The notes under the pieces: generated by a model
Told to the model about the DNA's origin: nothing
Seen by the model: only the letters and a program-made list of their open reading frames with translations
The model's database searches: none
Translations under genes and position numbers: made by a program
Part shown: in pieces, positions 1 through 8,394 of the stretch
Layout of the letters: the number at the start of each line of letters is the position of its first letter
How positions within the stretch are numbered: position 1 is the first letter of the stretch
From: Oscillospiraceae bacterium
GTDB taxonomy: Bacteria > Bacillota > Clostridia > Oscillospirales > Acutalibacteraceae
Direction: 5' to 3'
DNA: 39,903 nt
Assembly (NCBI GenBank): GCA_015065875.1
Contig: SVPK01000007.1
Span: 1 to 39,903, forward strand

Positions 1-2
1 AT

Positions 3-47
3 CGACTGTTTTTTATTGCCCTTTTCGGTCAAGAATATTATGGGTGA
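3..47 (+). CDS. possible C-terminal tail of an upstream gene (partial)
   Basis: Reading from base 3 gives a short hydrophobic tail (RLFFIALFGQEYYG) ending in TGA at 45-47, just before the PBP start. The PBP ribosome binding site overlaps this stop, which suits an operon. In Clostridia, genes for this type of PBP often follow a FtsW/RodA-type glycosyltransferase gene, so that is a guess for the partner. Another frame stays open to a TAA at 50-52, so the frame is uncertain. Too little sequence is present to assign a function. Confidence 0.3.
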   Translation, partial: RLFFIALFGQEYYG

Positions 48-52
48 TTTAA

Positions 53-1657
53 ATGATAAAAAAGGCAAGCCTCGAGCAAAGAGGCGCCCTTTGTATGATG
101 GTTTTATTCATTTTAATATTCGTATCGTTGCTACGCATTTGTGCTATCGCAACCGATAAAAAATATAGCGAAACTGCGGCGGGACAAACCTCATATAAAT
201 TAACCGTAAAGCATCAACGCGGAACGATATATGATACCAATATGGTTCCGATTACCAATACCGAAACCGAGATAATAGGCGCGCTAACCCCCGCAAACGG
301 AGCAATAAGCGAGGTTCGCGATTATCTTTATGATGAGCAGGTAGGCTCGCTTGCTCATCGCCTGTCCGAGGGTAAGCCTGTGCTTGTTCGTCTGAAAGAG
401 GAAATAAACGGACAGTTTGTAAAAAGTATAACCGTTAGGACCTCTGCGGGAGCAGAGCAGCTGGCCCCGCATCTTATAGGCTATGTAAACGGAACGGGGC
501 ATGGAGTGAGCGGGGTTGAAGCGGCGTTCGATTCGGTTTTATATAGCGATAAATCGGTAGGCTTCTTATATTCGCGCAGCGCCCTTGGTGACATTTTAGA
601 GGAATATAATGTTATTGTAGAAAACTATGCCCTAGCCGAAACCGACGGGGTAAAGCTTACCATTGATAGTAAAATTCAACAGGCGGTTGAAAGGGCTACC
701 GCCGATATGAAGGCGGGAGCGGTTATCGTTAGCGAGGTTGGAAGCGGTAAAATAAGGGCATTGGCGAGCTACCCAACCTATGATATCTCGAATATATCCG
801 ATTATCTTAATGACCCCGCGGCCCCGCTTATCAATCGCGCCTTTTGCGCCTATAATGTGGGCTCGGTTTTTAAATTATGTGTTGCCGCGGCCGCGCTCGA
901 GGACGAAAGCTTTGGCGAAACGATACATCGCTGCACGGGTAGCATAGAAATAGCGGGCAAAACCTTTGCCTGCCATAAAGCATCGGGTCATGGTGCGGTT
1001 GATATGAATGATGCCATTATGGGCTCCTGCAATACCTATTTTTATACCCTCGCAATGCAAATAGGAGCAGAAAAAATTTATAATATGGCATCCTCGCTCG
1101 GCTTCGGCAACCGATATTTTTTCGCTGATAATCTCTATACAGAGCAGGGCTTTTTGCCAACCGTAGAGGATATCGGAATCTCGCAACAGAGCCTTGCAAA
1201 TTTGGCGATAGGGCAGGGCAGTCTTATGCTAACCCCTATATCGCTTTTGCCGCTCTATGAGGCCATTGCCAACGGCGGGGTATATCATAAACCAACCCTG
1301 GTTGAGGGGGTAATAGAGGATGGGGTTTTGAGCGAAGCAGAGGAAACCTATCCAACCAGGGTTATGAGTAAGAATACTGCCGAATTGCTTAAAAGCTCGC
1401 TTTGCGATGTTATAAATGAGGGAACGGGAACCTCGGCTAAGCCCTCGCGCTGTTCGGCGGCGGGCAAAACTGCTACCGCGCAAACGGGTTGGATTAAGGA
1501 TGGCAGAGCGGTTGACCATTCCTGGCTTTGCGGATTTTTCCCTGCAGAAAACCCAAGGTATGTTGTTGTTATCATAAGCGAGGATACAAGCGGGGAGGGA
1601 ACCCCCTGCGGCCCGCTTTTTTCTGCTGTTTGCGATGCGGTTTTCGCCCTAAATTGA
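53..1657 (+). CDS. class B penicillin-binding protein (peptidoglycan transpeptidase, PbpA/PBP2-like)
   Basis: A DD-transpeptidase that cross-links peptidoglycan on the outer face of the membrane, normally paired with a SEDS glycosyltransferase. Residues about 12-33 form one N-terminal membrane anchor. The RGTIYD motif typical of class B PBPs follows near residue 56. The transpeptidase domain carries the active-site SVFK tetrad (Ser271/Lys274) and the SCN motif (Ser325-Asn327). The third motif, usually KTG, reads KTA here (472-474, in GKTATAQTG). At 534 residues it matches the compact clostridial PbpA type with no PASTA domains, unlike SpoVD. The ATG start follows a GGGTGATTT ribosome binding site. 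The partner gene and promoter lie outside the window. The class is certain; whether it serves elongation, division or sporulation cannot be told. Confidence 0.9.
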   Translation: MIKKASLEQRGALCMMVLFILIFVSLLRICAIATDKKYSETAAGQTSYKLTVKHQRGTIYDTNMVPITNTETEIIGALTPANGAISEVRDYLYDEQVGSLAHRLSEGKPVLVRLKEEINGQFVKSITVRTSAGAEQLAPHLIGYVNGTGHGVSGVEAAFDSVLYSDKSVGFLYSRSALGDILEEYNVIVENYALAETDGVKLTIDSKIQQAVERATADMKAGAVIVSEVGSGKIRALASYPTYDISNISDYLNDPAAPLINRAFCAYNVGSVFKLCVAAAALEDESFGETIHRCTGSIEIAGKTFACHKASGHGAVDMNDAIMGSCNTYFYTLAMQIGAEKIYNMASSLGFGNRYFFADNLYTEQGFLPTVEDIGISQQSLANLAIGQGSLMLTPISLLPLYEAIANGGVYHKPTLVEGVIEDGVLSEAEETYPTRVMSKNTAELLKSSLCDVINEGTGTSAKPSRCSAAGKTATAQTGWIKDGRAVDHSWLCGFFPAENPRYVVVIISEDTSGEGTPCGPLFSAVCDAVFALN

Positions 1658-1658
1658 G

Positions 1659-1687
1659 TTGACAAAACGAGTTATAAGATATATACT
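1659..1687 (+). promoter_or_regulatory. sigma-A promoter of the alaS operon
   Basis: A perfect -35 TTGACA (1659-1664) and a -10 TATACT (1682-1687) are separated by 17 bp. Transcription should start near 1694. That leaves a leader of only about 33 nt before the alaS ATG at 1727, so there is no room for a T-box riboswitch. Confidence 0.85.
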
Positions 1688-1726
1688 ATATTATGTATAT
1701 TTATGCGAATAGCGAGGCAGATAAAA

Positions 1727-4354
1727 ATGGAATGGACATCACTAAACGAACTTCGTGAAAAATATCTTTCTTTCTTTGAGTCGAAGGGTCATCTCCGTCT
1801 CAAGAGTTTCCCGCTCGTTCCCAATAACGATAAGTCGCTTTTGCTTATCAACTCGGGAATGGCGCCGATGAAAAAGTATTTTACGGGCGAGGTAACTCCG
1901 CCGAGAACCCGTGTAACCACCTGTCAGAAATGTATCCGAACTCCCGACCTTGAGCGTGTTGGTAAAACTGCGCGCCATGGTACATATTTTGAGATGCTCG
2001 GAAACTTTTCCTTTGGCGATTATTTTAAAGACGAGGCTATTCCGTGGGCTTGGGAGTTTTTAACCAAAACCCTCGAAATCCCCGAGGAGCTTTTATGGCC
2101 CTCGGTTTATGAGAGCGATGACGAGGCATATAACATATGGCTCAATGTTATCGGTGTTCCCGCAGAGCGAATTGTAAAGCTCGGCAAGGCCGATAACTTC
2201 TGGGAGCATGGAACAGGTCCTTGCGGTCCCTGCTCGGAGATTTATTTTGACCGTGGTGAAAAGTATGGCTGCGGCTCTCCCGATTGCAAACCGGGATGCG
2301 ATTGCGACCGTTATATGGAAATCTGGAACAATGTTTTCACCCAGTTTAATAACATGGGTGATGGAACCTATGAGGAGCTTGAGCATAAGAATATCGATAC
2401 TGGTATGGGTCTTGAGCGTCTTGCCTGTGTTATGCAGGGCGTTGATAATATGTTCGAGGTTGATACCGTTCGCAACATTCTCAATAAGGTTTGCGAGATT
2501 GCAGGCTGTGAATACGGAAAGGATGATAAGGTTGATGTTTCGGTTCGCGCCGTAACCGACCATATCCGTGCTTCAACCTTTATGATTTGCGATGGCGTTA
2601 TCCCCTCCAACGAGGGTAGAGGCTATGTTCTCCGTCGTCTGCTTCGCCGCGCCGCCCGTCATGGACGTCTGCTCGGCATCAAGCGCGCATTCCTTTGCGA
2701 GCTTTGCGATACCGTTATTGCCGAAAATAAGTCGGCATATCCCGAACTTGTAGAAAAATGCAACCTTATAAAGAAGGTTATCTCCTTTGAGGAAGAAGCC
2801 TTCAGCAAGACCATTGACCAAGGACTTTCCTTGCTTGCAAACCTCCAAAAGGAGGGCGAAACTCTTGCTGCAGAGGATGCATTCCGTCTTTATGATACCT
2901 ATGGCTTCCCGTTCGATTTAACCAAGGATATCCTTGAGGAAAACGGAATGGCCGTTGACGAAGAGGGCTTTAATCGTCTTATGGATGAGCAGCGCTCTCG
3001 TTCGCGTAACGCGCGTAAAGCAAGCGATGGTGAAAGCTGGAAGAGCGATGGCATCGCATTTGATGATGTTGCCGCAACCGAATTTTTGGGCTATACCGCC
3101 GATACCTGTGAGGCAACCGTTTTAGCTATTGTTGCCGATGGAGAAAAGGCCGAGCTTATGGGCGAGGGCCAAAGCGGAGTTATAGTTCTCGATAAAACCG
3201 TTTTCTATGGCGAAGGCGGCGGTCAGGTTGGCGATACCGGCGTTATTACTTCGGGAAATGCCAGCTTCGCCGTTAAGAATACCGAGAAAAACGGTAGCGG
3301 TGTTTATACCCATATCGGTTCGATTTCGGGCGGAATGATTTCGGTTGGCGATAAGGTTGAGGTTTCTATCGATTCTGCTCGCCGCGCCGCAATCCGCAGA
3401 AACCATACTGCGGCTCACCTTCTCCAAGCCGCGCTTCGCTCGGTTCTCGGCAACCATGTTGAGCAGGCGGGTCAGCTCGTTAACGACCGCGCCGTTCGCT
3501 TCGACTTTACCCATTTCTCCGCCCTTTCGGCCGAGGAAATTGCCGCGGTTGAGAAGTATGTTAACGATGCAATTTTAGCCGGCATCGAGGTTGATAACCG
3601 CGAGATGCCGATTGATGAGGCCAAGGCTATGGGTGCTATGGCTCTGTTCGGCGAAAAATATGGCGATGTTGTTCGTGTTGTAAAAGCGGGCGACCGTTCG
3701 GTAGAACTTTGCGGCGGAACCCATGTTGATAATACCGCAAAGATTGGTCTGTTTAAGATTGTTTCCGAAAGCTCGGTAGCTTCGGGTGTTCGCCGTATCG
3801 AGGGTAACACCGGCTTTGGAGTTCTCGAAATGATAAATAAATACATAGCGCTTGCCGAGGAAACCGCCGCCGCTCTTAAGGCGGGCAACCTTTGGAACAA
3901 TGCCGACCGTGCTCGTCAGCTTGGCGCAGAGCTTAAGGAGAAAACTCAGGTTATCTCCAAGCTCGAAGCCCAGCTTGCCGCAGGTAAAACTGCCGCACTT
4001 TTGGATAACGCAAAGGCTATCGGAAACGTAAAACTCGTTAGTGCCGTTTTAGAGGGCGCAACAAGCGACGATGTTAAGAATATGTGTGAACAGGTTAAGG
4101 CTAAAATGCCCGAATCGGTATCTGTCTTTGCCGCAAAGCAGGGCGAAAAGTTAACCTTCTGTGTTGCTTGCGGAGCCGATGCAGTTAAATGCGGAGCCCA
4201 TGCAGGTAACCTTGTTCGCGAGGTAGCCAAAATAGCGGGAGGAAACGGCGGTGGCCGTCCTGATTTCGCTATGGCAGGCGGAAAGCAGGCTGATAAGGCT
4301 TCGGATGCCGTTGCCGCCGCAGAAGAGTTGCTTGCCGCTCAAATAGGAGGCTAA
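1727..4354 (+). CDS. alaS: alanine--tRNA ligase
   Basis: Charges tRNA-Ala with alanine in the cytosol. The N-terminal class II catalytic core opens with WTSLNELREKYLSFF, as AlaRS normally does. The editing domain carries the zinc-site motifs HTAAH (about residue 560) and CGGTH (about 662). The C-terminal C-Ala domain contains the glycine-rich GGGNGGGRPDFA. The ORF track starts at 1703, but the predicted transcription start at about 1694 leaves no ribosome binding site for that ATG. The ATG at 1727 follows GAGGCAG and gives the usual N-terminus (875 aa), so I chose it. It is the first gene of an operon with the HIT protein (3 bp away) and the phosphoribosyltransferase. Family assignment is secure. 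Confidence 0.98.
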   Translation: MEWTSLNELREKYLSFFESKGHLRLKSFPLVPNNDKSLLLINSGMAPMKKYFTGEVTPPRTRVTTCQKCIRTPDLERVGKTARHGTYFEMLGNFSFGDYFKDEAIPWAWEFLTKTLEIPEELLWPSVYESDDEAYNIWLNVIGVPAERIVKLGKADNFWEHGTGPCGPCSEIYFDRGEKYGCGSPDCKPGCDCDRYMEIWNNVFTQFNNMGDGTYEELEHKNIDTGMGLERLACVMQGVDNMFEVDTVRNILNKVCEIAGCEYGKDDKVDVSVRAVTDHIRASTFMICDGVIPSNEGRGYVLRRLLRRAARHGRLLGIKRAFLCELCDTVIAENKSAYPELVEKCNLIKKVISFEEEAFSKTIDQGLSLLANLQKEGETLAAEDAFRLYDTYGFPFDLTKDILEENGMAVDEEGFNRLMDEQRSRSRNARKASDGESWKSDGIAFDDVAATEFLGYTADTCEATVLAIVADGEKAELMGEGQSGVIVLDKTVFYGEGGGQVGDTGVITSGNASFAVKNTEKNGSGVYTHIGSISGGMISVGDKVEVSIDSARRAAIRRNHTAAHLLQAALRSVLGNHVEQAGQLVNDRAVRFDFTHFSALSAEEIAAVEKYVNDAILAGIEVDNREMPIDEAKAMGAMALFGEKYGDVVRVVKAGDRSVELCGGTHVDNTAKIGLFKIVSESSVASGVRRIEGNTGFGVLEMINKYIALAEETAAALKAGNLWNNADRARQLGAELKEKTQVISKLEAQLAAGKTAALLDNAKAIGNVKLVSAVLEGATSDDVKNMCEQVKAKMPESVSVFAAKQGEKLTFCVACGADAVKCGAHAGNLVREVAKIAGGNGGGRPDFAMAGGKQADKASDAVAAAEELLAAQIGG

Positions 4355-4357
4355 ACT

Positions 4358-4696
4358 ATGGACTGTTTGTTCTGTTCAATAGTAAAGGGTGAAATCCCTT
4401 CAACCAAAATATATGAAAATGAATGGGTATATGCCTTTGCGGATATCGACCCGCAGGCACCATTTCATGCAATAATAATCCCCAAAGAGCATATCGCCTC
4501 TGCCAGTGATATAACCGCTGAAAACAGTTTTCTTGTCGCAAAGGTTTTCGAGGCGGTTGCCGCTATCGCAAAGGCGGAAAATTTAGAAGAAGGCTACCGC
4601 GTTGTTAACAACTGCGGTAAACTTGGCGGTCAAACGGTTGGACATATTCATTTCCATCTCTTGGCCCGCCGCAATCTTGCTTGGCCTCCGGGCTAA
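4358..4696 (+). CDS. HIT-family (HINT-like) nucleotide hydrolase/transferase
   Basis: A small cytosolic histidine-triad protein of 112 aa, the usual size of the HinT group, which hydrolyses phosphoramidates and acyl-adenylates. It begins CLFCSIVKGEIP, the usual start of the family with a CxxC pair. The catalytic triad VGHIHFHLL lies near residue 95. It begins 3 bp after alaS; HinT enzymes can cleave aminoacyl-adenylates, so the pairing makes biochemical sense, although that is inference. An AGGAGG-like site precedes the ATG inside the end of alaS. The physiological substrate is unknown. Confidence 0.93.
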   Translation: MDCLFCSIVKGEIPSTKIYENEWVYAFADIDPQAPFHAIIIPKEHIASASDITAENSFLVAKVFEAVAAIAKAENLEEGYRVVNNCGKLGGQTVGHIHFHLLARRNLAWPPG

Positions 4697-4719
4697 ACCA
4701 AAAAAGGGGAGATTAAAAA

Positions 4720-5259
4720 ATGGCAAAAACATATAAAATGACCATCGCAGGATGTGAGCGAGAATTGCCGCTTTTTCCTGTCAGCGATTCGCTGGAGATT
4801 GCCGCATTTATTATATTCGGCGATGTTGAATTAACAGTTAAGAGCTGTGCAGAGCTGCTTAAAAAGGTTCCCGAGTTTGATGTTATCATAACTCCCGAGG
4901 CCAAGAGCATTCCGCTTGCTTATGAGATGGCTCGTCAGTCGGGCAAGCCCTATATAGTTGCCCGTAAGGGAGTTAAGGTTTATATGAGAAGCCCGCTTGA
5001 GGTTTCGGTTAACTCCATAACAACCGCATCCCAACAGCACCTATACCTTGGCGAGGATGAGGTTGAACAAATAAAGAATAAAAAGGTGCTTATAGTTGAT
5101 GACGTTATAAGCACGGGCGAATCCCTCGCCGCCGTTCGCAGCTTAATAAACGCCGCGGGAGCCAAGGAAGCCGCCTCTTGTGCGGTTCTTGCCGAGGGCG
5201 ATGCCGCTGACCGTACCGATATTATTTATCTGGAAAAGCTTCCTTTATTCTTTAAGTAA
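4720..5259 (+). CDS. phosphoribosyltransferase family protein (adenine PRT-like)
   Basis: A type I phosphoribosyltransferase fold of 179 aa. The PRPP-binding signature VLIVDDVISTGES is at about residues 125-137, and an IITPEAKSIPLAYEMA segment near 55 resembles adenine and xanthine PRTs. These enzymes salvage nucleobases with PRPP; some relatives in Bacillota are regulators rather than enzymes. The specific base cannot be deduced, and the sequence is not a canonical Apt. A GGGGAGAT ribosome binding site precedes the ATG. It is the last gene of the alaS operon and is followed at once by an intrinsic terminator. Confidence 0.85.
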   Translation: MAKTYKMTIAGCERELPLFPVSDSLEIAAFIIFGDVELTVKSCAELLKKVPEFDVIITPEAKSIPLAYEMARQSGKPYIVARKGVKVYMRSPLEVSVNSITTASQQHLYLGEDEVEQIKNKKVLIVDDVISTGESLAAVRSLINAAGAKEAASCAVLAEGDAADRTDIIYLEKLPLFFK

Positions 5260-5261
5260 TG

Positions 5262-5301
5262 AAAAAATCCCCGCCCGGACAAGCCTGACGGGGATTTTTT
5301 T
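5262..5301 (+). terminator. intrinsic terminator of the alaS operon
   Basis: A 12-bp stem, AAAAAATCCCCG paired with CGGGGATTTTTT, is followed by a T-run. It starts 3 bp after the phosphoribosyltransferase stop. The A-run on the 5' side means it may also work on the minus strand. Confidence 0.9.
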
Positions 5302-5317
5302 AAGGTAGAAACAAAAA

Positions 5318-6799
5318 GTGAAAAGACCTATGCTAATATGCGGTTCGGGAGCGATGCTTTTCGCTATCGCTTTTGGGCTGTTTCCCTCGCATATTGCTCT
5401 TATCGTGTCACTTTCCTTTATTATTGTGGCGGGCTTTGCGGTGTTTTTGCGCGAGAGAAAAAGGGTGTCATATTTTTTACCGCTCTTTGTCGTTTTACTT
5501 TTGGTCTCGGTTTTGTGCTTTAGGGAATACCGTTTTATTGAAGACGCGAGTAGCTTTTGCGGGAACAAAACGGTTTATGGTACGGTTTGTGAAAAGGATA
5601 AAACCGGAGATGTAGTTAAATACATAGTAGATGTCGAAGCGATAGATTCTATCGAGGTTGATTTTAAAATAAACCTAATCTCCGCCGATGGATTTCAATT
5701 CTCGCCGGGCGATACGGTTAAAATGGGAGTAGAGTTTTCGGGCGACCGCGCTCCTACAAAGGCGCAGTTGGCTAATGGAATCAGACTCGTTGGAAAAATA
5801 AGCGAGGTTTACGAGGTTGGGAGTTCCGAATATTCGTTATATCGAATGCGGGATAGAATCAAGGATTTTATATCCGAAAAGCTTAATTTTCGTGAGGCGG
5901 GAACCATTGTAGGCATAATGCTTGGCGATGATTCTGCGGTTTCGGATTCGGTAAGAGAAAGCTTTAGCAGTGTAGGAATTAGCCATATTTTGGTGGTTTC
6001 GGGAATGCATTTTTCGGTTCTCGCGGGCGGAATATATCTTTTGCTTTGCCGCCTAAAGTTTAAAAGCCGCAGGGTTGGTATAATAGGGTTCTTATGCGTT
6101 ATTTATCTGATGGCGCTAACGGGCTTTACCGTTTCGGTTACCCGTGCGGGTCTCGCTTATCTTATAATGTTTTCGGGATTTTTAATAAATCGCCGACCCG
6201 ACCCTGTAAATTCCCTGTTTATGGCCATAACCATTATAATAATGGAAAATCCGTTGGCGATTTTCAGTATATCTTTTCAATTATCGTCGGCCGCAACCTT
6301 CGGGGTTATCGTTATGGCGCCGATGCTTTCCACCAAAAGAGAGAATAGAACACAAAAAAGATTTTTTGGCAGTATTTATAATCACCTAACAGATACCTTG
6401 CTTATGTCGGTTTCGGCCGGCATTATGACCATGCCTATAATTGTCTATAACTTTGGAACCATAAGCCCAATAATGCTGGTGTCCAATCTTGTTGTAGCCC
6501 CGTTATCGGTTGTTGTGCTTTGTCTTGCGGCGATTGCCGTTTTAATGATGTTTATGCCGCCGATATCCATAGTGATGTTATTGTTTGCGGGTATATTTAC
6601 CCGTATAATGATTGTAGCTGCAGAATATTTATCGGGACTGCCATATGCCAATTTTGCATTTTTTGATAGAACCATAGCGGTCCTTATTATGACCGTAATG
6701 GCATTGGGCTTTGTTGTTTTATGCTACTACAGATATGATAAGATTAAAAAAATAAAAAAGGAGGAACAGAAAAAATATGCCGATTGTAACCGAAAATGA
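5318..6799 (+). CDS. ComEC/Rec2-family membrane channel protein lacking the C-terminal nuclease-like domain
   Basis: ComEC forms the inner-membrane channel for single-stranded DNA during natural transformation. This homologue has two N-terminal membrane segments, a soluble OB-like (DUF4131-type) region at about residues 60-165, and the multi-span competence domain with the hallmark ILVVSGMHFSVLAGG near residue 225. It ends at 493 aa in a lysine-rich tail. Typical ComEC proteins of about 750 aa continue into a metallo-beta-lactamase domain, which is absent here. The ORF runs directly into holA with a 23-bp overlap, so no frameshifted remnant can follow. The start is a GTG with an AAGG motif upstream; an in-frame ATG at 5330 is the alternative. 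No other competence gene is in the window. Neighbourhood with holA is the usual one in Bacillota. Confidence 0.85.
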   Translation: MKRPMLICGSGAMLFAIAFGLFPSHIALIVSLSFIIVAGFAVFLRERKRVSYFLPLFVVLLLVSVLCFREYRFIEDASSFCGNKTVYGTVCEKDKTGDVVKYIVDVEAIDSIEVDFKINLISADGFQFSPGDTVKMGVEFSGDRAPTKAQLANGIRLVGKISEVYEVGSSEYSLYRMRDRIKDFISEKLNFREAGTIVGIMLGDDSAVSDSVRESFSSVGISHILVVSGMHFSVLAGGIYLLLCRLKFKSRRVGIIGFLCVIYLMALTGFTVSVTRAGLAYLIMFSGFLINRRPDPVNSLFMAITIIIMENPLAIFSISFQLSSAATFGVIVMAPMLSTKRENRTQKRFFGSIYNHLTDTLLMSVSAGIMTMPIIVYNFGTISPIMLVSNLVVAPLSVVVLCLAAIAVLMMFMPPISIVMLLFAGIFTRIMIVAAEYLSGLPYANFAFFDRTIAVLIMTVMALGFVVLCYYRYDKIKKIKKEEQKKYADCNRK

Positions 6800-7835
6800 T
6801 TTAAAAAAGAATATCGAAAGCGGCAAAATGTTGCCCGTTTATTTTATCTACGGTAATGATGATGGGCTTAAAAAGCTGTATGCCTCCAAAATCAGAAGTA
6901 AGATAGTCCCCGAGGATGATTGCTTCAATTTCCAACGCTTCGAGGGCGATTGCGAGTTGCAGGGTGTATACGATGCCGTTATGCAGTTCCCGATGATGGC
7001 CGAACGCAAATGTGTTGTTTTGGCCGATTATGATTTTGAAAAATGCGGGGAGCATAACCTTGGAAGGCTTGTATCCCTTATCGAGGAAACCCCCGATACA
7101 TCAACCCTTATCCTTTGGTTCGATACCGCGCAGGTTGATGATAAAAAATCAAGCAAAGCAAAAAAACTTTTCGCGGCAGTTGAAAAGGCGGGGGGCATAA
7201 CCGTTCGCCTCGACCATAGAACAACCGCCGACCTGGTTAGAATGCTTTGTGCGGGCGCCGAGCGCAGGGGTTGCAAGATGGAGGGCTCAACCGCCCGATA
7301 TTTAATAGAAACCTGCTCTGCCGATTATAATATTCTAAAAAACGAGCTTGAAAAGCTTTGCTCGTTTGCGGGTGCCGCGCTTATAACCCGCGAAATGATA
7401 GATTCGGTTTGTGTTCGCTCGGTAGAAGCTTCGATTTATAATATTTCGCGCGAGTTAACCGCTAGAAATATAGGAAAAAGCATTAATATGCTTGATGAGT
7501 TGCTTTTTTTGAAGGTAAAACCGCATGTTATCCTCTCGGTATTGTCATCGGCTTTTATCGAAATGTATATCGCAAAAACTGCCGCCGATGCGGGCGTTCG
7601 TCCTGCCGATGCGGCGGCGCATTTTGGATATAAGGGCCGCGAGTTTGTTATAACCCGCGCGCTTGATAATTCGCGAAAAATGAGCGAGCGCCAGATAGGG
7701 CTTTGCCTTTCGGAGCTGCTCCTCGCCGATGAAAAAATTAAGAGCTTTACTTGTGATGAGCAAACGGTTTTAGAGGAACTAATGGTAAAATTGGTTTACA
7801 TAATGTCGGAGGGCGAAAAGATTGATAAAGCTTAA
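6777..7835 (+). CDS. holA: DNA polymerase III subunit delta
   Basis: The clamp-loader delta subunit, which opens the beta sliding clamp during loading at the replication fork. The N-terminal segment LPVYFIYGNDDGLKKLY is the characteristic opening, where the family has a degenerate P-loop-like region. The length of 352 aa is normal for HolA, and the C-terminal helical collar domain is present. The start follows AAGGAGGAACAGAAAAAAT, a strong site lying inside the end of comEC. It overlaps the next gene (rnmV) by 14 bp, so comEC-holA-rnmV-WYL form one coupled unit. The comEC-holA order is conserved in Bacillota and supports the call. Confidence 0.93.
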   Translation: MPIVTENDLKKNIESGKMLPVYFIYGNDDGLKKLYASKIRSKIVPEDDCFNFQRFEGDCELQGVYDAVMQFPMMAERKCVVLADYDFEKCGEHNLGRLVSLIEETPDTSTLILWFDTAQVDDKKSSKAKKLFAAVEKAGGITVRLDHRTTADLVRMLCAGAERRGCKMEGSTARYLIETCSADYNILKNELEKLCSFAGAALITREMIDSVCVRSVEASIYNISRELTARNIGKSINMLDELLFLKVKPHVILSVLSSAFIEMYIAKTAADAGVRPADAAAHFGYKGREFVITRALDNSRKMSERQIGLCLSELLLADEKIKSFTCDEQTVLEELMVKLVYIMSEGEKIDKA

Positions 7836-8394
7836 CGAAGTTATCCTCGTTGAGGGAAAGTATGATAAGATAAGGCTTTCCTCAATCGTTGATGCCCCCA
7901 TTATAACAACAGGCGGCTTTTCGATTTTCAAGGATAAGGAAAAGCTTTCATTCTTAAAAGCAGTTGCCGAAAAAAAGGGGCTTATAATAATAACCGATAG
8001 CGATAGTGCAGGTCAGTTTATAAGAACTCGCCTTAAAGGATATATCGATGACAGGTATATAAAAAATGTATATCTCCCGCCGATTGAGGGTAAAGAGAGG
8101 CGCAAGAGTCGCCCATCTGCCGAAGGCCTTTTAGGGGTCGAAGGAACCGATAATAGTATTATTATTGAGGCGCTTGAGCGTTTTGCGGTTTCAAAAATCG
8201 AGAGCGGCAGAAAAATCGAAAAAGCAGATTTTTATGCTTTGGGACTCGCGGGTGACGGAAGTGTTGCGCGCAGAGAGAAACTGAAGAAAAGGCTATCATT
8301 GCCTTCATCGCTTTCGGCTAAAGCACTTTTGGAAGCAGTTAATATTCTTTATTCTTATGATGAATTTTTAACTCTCATGGGTGAGGTGGAATAA
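7822..8394 (+). CDS. rnmV: ribonuclease M5 (5S rRNA maturation)
   Basis: RNase M5 cleaves the 5S rRNA precursor, usually with ribosomal protein L18 as cofactor. The Toprim domain is clear: the Glu motif VILVEGKYDK at residues 7-16 and the Asp motif IITDSDSAG near 57-65. The central KERRKSRPSAEGLLGVE segment and the C-terminal region match RNase M5 rather than a primase. The length of 190 aa is typical. The start is TTG with GGAGGG 8 nt upstream, inside the end of holA. The next gene overlaps by one base (TAATG). RNase M5 is often encoded beside ksgA; here it sits with holA and a WYL regulator. Confidence 0.93.
   Translation: MIKLNEVILVEGKYDKIRLSSIVDAPIITTGGFSIFKDKEKLSFLKAVAEKKGLIIITDSDSAGQFIRTRLKGYIDDRYIKNVYLPPIEGKERRKSRPSAEGLLGVEGTDNSIIIEALERFAVSKIESGRKIEKADFYALGLAGDGSVARREKLKKRLSLPSSLSAKALLEAVNILYSYDEFLTLMGEVE

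Noticed and set aside
1658-1726. T-box or other riboswitch before alaS
   Set aside because: The promoter leaves a leader of only about 33 nt, and no T-box sequence is present.
5318-6799. comEC as a frameshifted pseudogene
   Set aside because: The frame is intact through all expected membrane segments, and the end overlaps holA, leaving no remnant of a lost domain.
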